Shown: piece after piece, positions 31,302 to 33,083 of the stretch | Layout: each line of letters opens with the position of its first letter | How positions within the stretch are numbered: the first letter of the stretch is position 1 | Source of the DNA: a virus | Strand: one strand, 5' to 3' | Length of the DNA stretch: 33,083 bases | Virus record (IMG/VR): IMGVR_UViG_3300042350_000115 | Location: 1-33,083 of that record | The notes under the pieces: model-generated | The model's database searches: none | Told to the model about the DNA's origin: nothing | Seen by the model: the letters and a program-made list of their open reading frames with translations, nothing else | Made by a program: the position numbers and the translations under genes

Positions 31302-32282
31302 TTAAACAAAGCCGCCAGTAAGAATCCATCCCGCATCCTTCGCCCTACCCGTTTGCAAAGCATCAGGATAACGGGCTACCGCAAGTGGGGCCATGTTGGT
31401 GCGTTTGATGGTAGCTTTAGCTTGCCCTGCAAACGTCTGAATCATCGTTATTTGCGTTGGTGAGGCTTTGCCATACATAGGCATCAAACGCTCGGCCAAA
31501 CACCATCTAAGGCACATTGCATAGCCTTGTGGAAGCGTTATGTCCTCATACATTGAGTTGTAACGGCTAAACAAAGTATTGGCAAACAAGTGCAATTCAC
31601 CTTGTGAGGGGCTTGGCCACACAAATAAATTACCTGACTCAGCACCGGGGTTAAAGTAAACCGCCTTTGGCCACGGGCCACTTAGCGTCTTTAAACCAAT
31701 CATTTCGTAATCTTGCAATGCCAAAACTGACATTGGGTAATCCAAACCACCGCCCGTAATTGGCTGGCCATTAGATGTAGTGTTTACCCTAACAAACGCT
31801 GAATCAAGGTTTAAAGGCTTTTGGTAGTAAGCCGTGATGGTTGTGGATGCAACAGTCTGATTGATGTTGACTTGGTAAGTGCCTTCCTCATTGATGTTGC
31901 CACCAGCACCCGTTAAAAACTGTGTAATCTTTGTTCCCGCGGTTATGCCTGTGCCACTCAAAGTCTGACCTTGAGCCAAAGCACCAGACAAGATGCCTGT
32001 CACGGTCAAGATATTTCCTGTTATTGAGCCTGTAAAAGAAGCACCAATAAAGTTTTGCGTTGAGGGATTAGGGCCAATCGTGTACTGAGTTTGACCCGGT
32101 ATCACGGGGCAAATAATTTCTGTGACATTAAAAACCATCATGTTTTCATTTGACCATTGGTCAATCATGTCATTCATCATCTCAAACGCATCAAGTGCCG
32201 CGTCTGGATTAGGAGTTTCACCAGCTTCCAATGCACCAATGTCTTTTAGCGCTCGGCTAACAATGTCAAAAGGCACAGCCAT
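31302..32282 (-). CDS. portal-adaptor / head-completion protein, P22 gp4-like
   Basis: The N-terminal ~70 residues match gp4: [12 protein letters not shown]-(A)-G-E-T-P-(N)-P, then [16 protein letters not shown] and F-N-V-T-E. P22 gp4 has 166 residues; this has 326, of which residues ~81-152 are an inserted G-T-Y domain like those in the gp10-like gene. Gp4 binds the portal and is the base for gp10. In P22 gp4 is also a peptidoglycan hydrolase, but I cannot assign that activity here. It lies between the DUF7936-like and gp10-like genes. Confidence 0.88.
   Translation of the reverse strand: MAVPFDIVSRALKDIGALEAGETPNPDAALDAFEMMNDMIDQWSNENMMVFNVTEIICPVIPGQTQYTIGPNPSTQNFIGASFTGSITGNILTVTGILSGALAQGQTLSGTGITAGTKITQFLTGAGGNINEEGTYQVNINQTVASTTITAYYQKPLNLDSAFVRVNTTSNGQPITGGGLDYPMSVLALQDYEMIGLKTLSGPWPKAVYFNPGAESGNLFVWPSPSQGELHLFANTLFSRYNSMYEDITLPQGYAMCLRWCLAERLMPMYGKASPTQITMIQTFAGQAKATIKRTNMAPLAVARYPDALQTGRAKDAGWILTGGFV
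31827..32042 (-). other. inserted G-T-Y-T repeat domain in the gp4-like protein
   Basis: Residues ~81-152 hold F-T-G-S-I-T-G-N-x-L-T-V-T, then [18 protein letters not shown] and [14 protein letters not shown]. The layout is the same as the two copies in the next protein (30483-30908), although the G-T-G turn is replaced by [10 protein letters not shown]. Confidence 0.82.
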
Positions 32283-32291
32283 AGTGTTTCC

Positions 32292-32603
32292 TTAACTTAA
32301 TCTAAATGTTGGCGGCTTCCAAGGCAAAGCAATTTCTTGCTGTTTTTTTACCGCTTCAAGTTGCTCTATTAGCCTTGATTTTATGCTACTTACACCGTCT
32401 TGGGTAGTGCCTTGATCAATCCAATTTGCAACCATTTCCTCGGTTACTTGGGATGTTGGAACTGTCGCCTTTTTAGCATCAAAGTCCCAATATCCTTCTG
32501 TGTCAATTCTTAGATCATCTTCAATCAAAGAAAGGTGATATTTAGCCTGATAGATGGCTTTTTCATCACCCTTCAATTCTGAGATTTTCCAAACAAATTT
32601 CAT
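32292..32603 (-). CDS. DUF7936-like small protein, 103 aa
   Basis: The protein begins MKFVWKISELKGDEKAIYQ and carries T-E-E-M-V-A-N-W-I-D-Q-G with a C-terminal E-Q-L-E-A-V-K-K-Q and P-W-K-P-P-x-F. From memory this fits DUF7936, a small domain of phage proteins near tail genes. Its start overlaps the stop of the chaperone gene (ATGA at 32600-32603). The function is unknown; a tail-assembly role is possible. Confidence 0.7.
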   Translation of the reverse strand: MKFVWKISELKGDEKAIYQAKYHLSLIEDDLRIDTEGYWDFDAKKATVPTSQVTEEMVANWIDQGTTQDGVSSIKSRLIEQLEAVKKQQEIALPWKPPTFRLS

Positions 32604-33083
32604 GGGGCATCAGGCCATGTCACAGACCAAGGGAAACCGTCTTGAGTGGTAATGTCACGCAAGGCTTGGCGGTATGTTGCCCAAACTGCTTTGTCCACAG
32701 GGCTATCTGCCACTTGTGTCCAATCGCAATCTGCCAATCTGTCGCTACGGCTTTGGCGCACAGCAGAGGCTTGTTCAGCGTCTTTAATGGCTTTGTAAGC
32801 GGCTTCATGCTGAATAGCAGTTGTGACATTGCCCGTCTCATCTGTAGTGTCTAAAAAGACAGGGCCAAGCACATACTTTGTGTACCACTTGCCATCAATC
32901 TGCTCAACACCAGAGGCTTGAGAGTATTGGTAAACAGTACCACCTGTAGCTTGTGGGCCTTCAAAGACTACATCAGCACCCAAAGCCTCTAAGACTTCAG
33001 TTGTTGTTGTATCCCATGATGGGCCACCATTGGCTTTTGTGTATGCACGAAACTCCGCTTCGTACATTACCTGTCCAGTTTCT
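32600..33083 (-). CDS. tail assembly chaperone, C-terminal part (Phage_tail_APC-like)
   Basis: This is the main part of the 166-residue gene whose first codons are at 1-144. The C-terminal ~65 residues match the tail assembly chaperone pattern: R-x-x-R-(S)-D-R-L-A-D-C-D-W-T-Q-(V), then a W-A-T-Y-R-Q-A-L-R-D-I-T-(T)-Q and F-P-W-x-V-x-W-P ending. These motifs are typical of the Phage_tail_APC family, which helps fold or assemble tail or fibre proteins. It stands between the six-module fibre gene and the neck genes, so fibres are the likely clients. Confidence 0.86.
   Translation of the reverse strand, partial: ETGQVMYEAEFRAYTKANGGPSWDTTTTEVLEALGADVVFEGPQATGGTVYQYSQASGVEQIDGKWYTKYVLGPVFLDTTDETGNVTTAIQHEAAYKAIKDAEQASAVRQSRSDRLADCDWTQVADSPVDKAVWATYRQALRDITTQDGFPWSVTWPDAP
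32957..33083. repeat. terminal direct repeat, copy 2 (assembly overlap)
   Basis: Identical to 1-127. The tail-assembly chaperone gene reads across without a break when the two copies are merged. Confidence 0.93.

Overview
The window is a complete or near-complete genome of a short-tailed (podovirus-like) dsDNA bacteriophage. The last 127 bases repeat the first 127 exactly, and one gene reads through the join. It is therefore a circular molecule of about 32,956 unique bases, cut open inside a tail-assembly gene. The virion genes follow the P22 plan: terminase, P22-type portal, scaffold, P22-type coat, gp4-like and gp10-like neck proteins, and three large internal (ejection) proteins. The lysis cassette (GH24 lysozyme, membrane proteins with coiled coils) points to a Gram-negative host. 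The general look of the small genes resembles uncultured freshwater phages of Proteobacteria, but the host cannot be fixed from sequence alone. I found no integrase, excisionase, full-length CI repressor, partition genes, tRNA, insertion sequence or CRISPR array.

Layout. (1) Late region, minus strand, about 27 kb. It starts at a near-consensus promoter at 14445-14417, runs down through position 1, and continues from 33083 down to 20176. In transcription order it holds small basic and zinc-ribbon proteins, a GroES-like co-chaperonin and more small proteins (14384-12874). Next come an ADP-ribosyltransferase-like protein, terS, terL, portal, scaffold and coat (12861-5855), then three small surface-type proteins split by a rho-independent terminator (5800-4653). 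Three fibre-like proteins (4644-154), a tail assembly chaperone across the join, a DUF7936-like protein, gp4-like and gp10-like proteins and a 79-residue protein follow. The end of the region holds three ejection-type proteins, a fibre with a collar domain and the lysis cassette (22113-20176). (2) Left early region, minus strand, 17116-14624: a Cro-like repressor, a replication-initiation protein, overlapping small genes, a VRR-NUC-type nuclease, a 29-residue membrane peptide, NinB, a zinc ribbon and an HNH-type nuclease. (3) Right early region, plus strand, 17252-20186: small proteins, then ERF annealase, YqaJ exonuclease, an SSB-like protein with an SSB-type acidic tip, a winged-helix protein and two more small proteins. 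(4) A lone plus-strand gene (14469-14639) sits between the two minus-strand blocks.

The early operons diverge from a 135-bp switch (17117-17251). Two related palindromes lie over the two -10 boxes, and the Cro-like gene appears to be made from a leaderless mRNA. The recombination set (ERF, YqaJ nuclease, SSB-like, NinB, VRR-NUC and HNH nucleases) could process replication intermediates. Coat folding is probably helped by the phage GroES-like protein acting with host GroEL. Points most worth follow-up are the switch, the ART-like gene fused by overlap to the terminase operon, the compact SSB-like protein, the micro-genes locked in place by ATGA overlaps, and the repeat domain inserted into both neck proteins.
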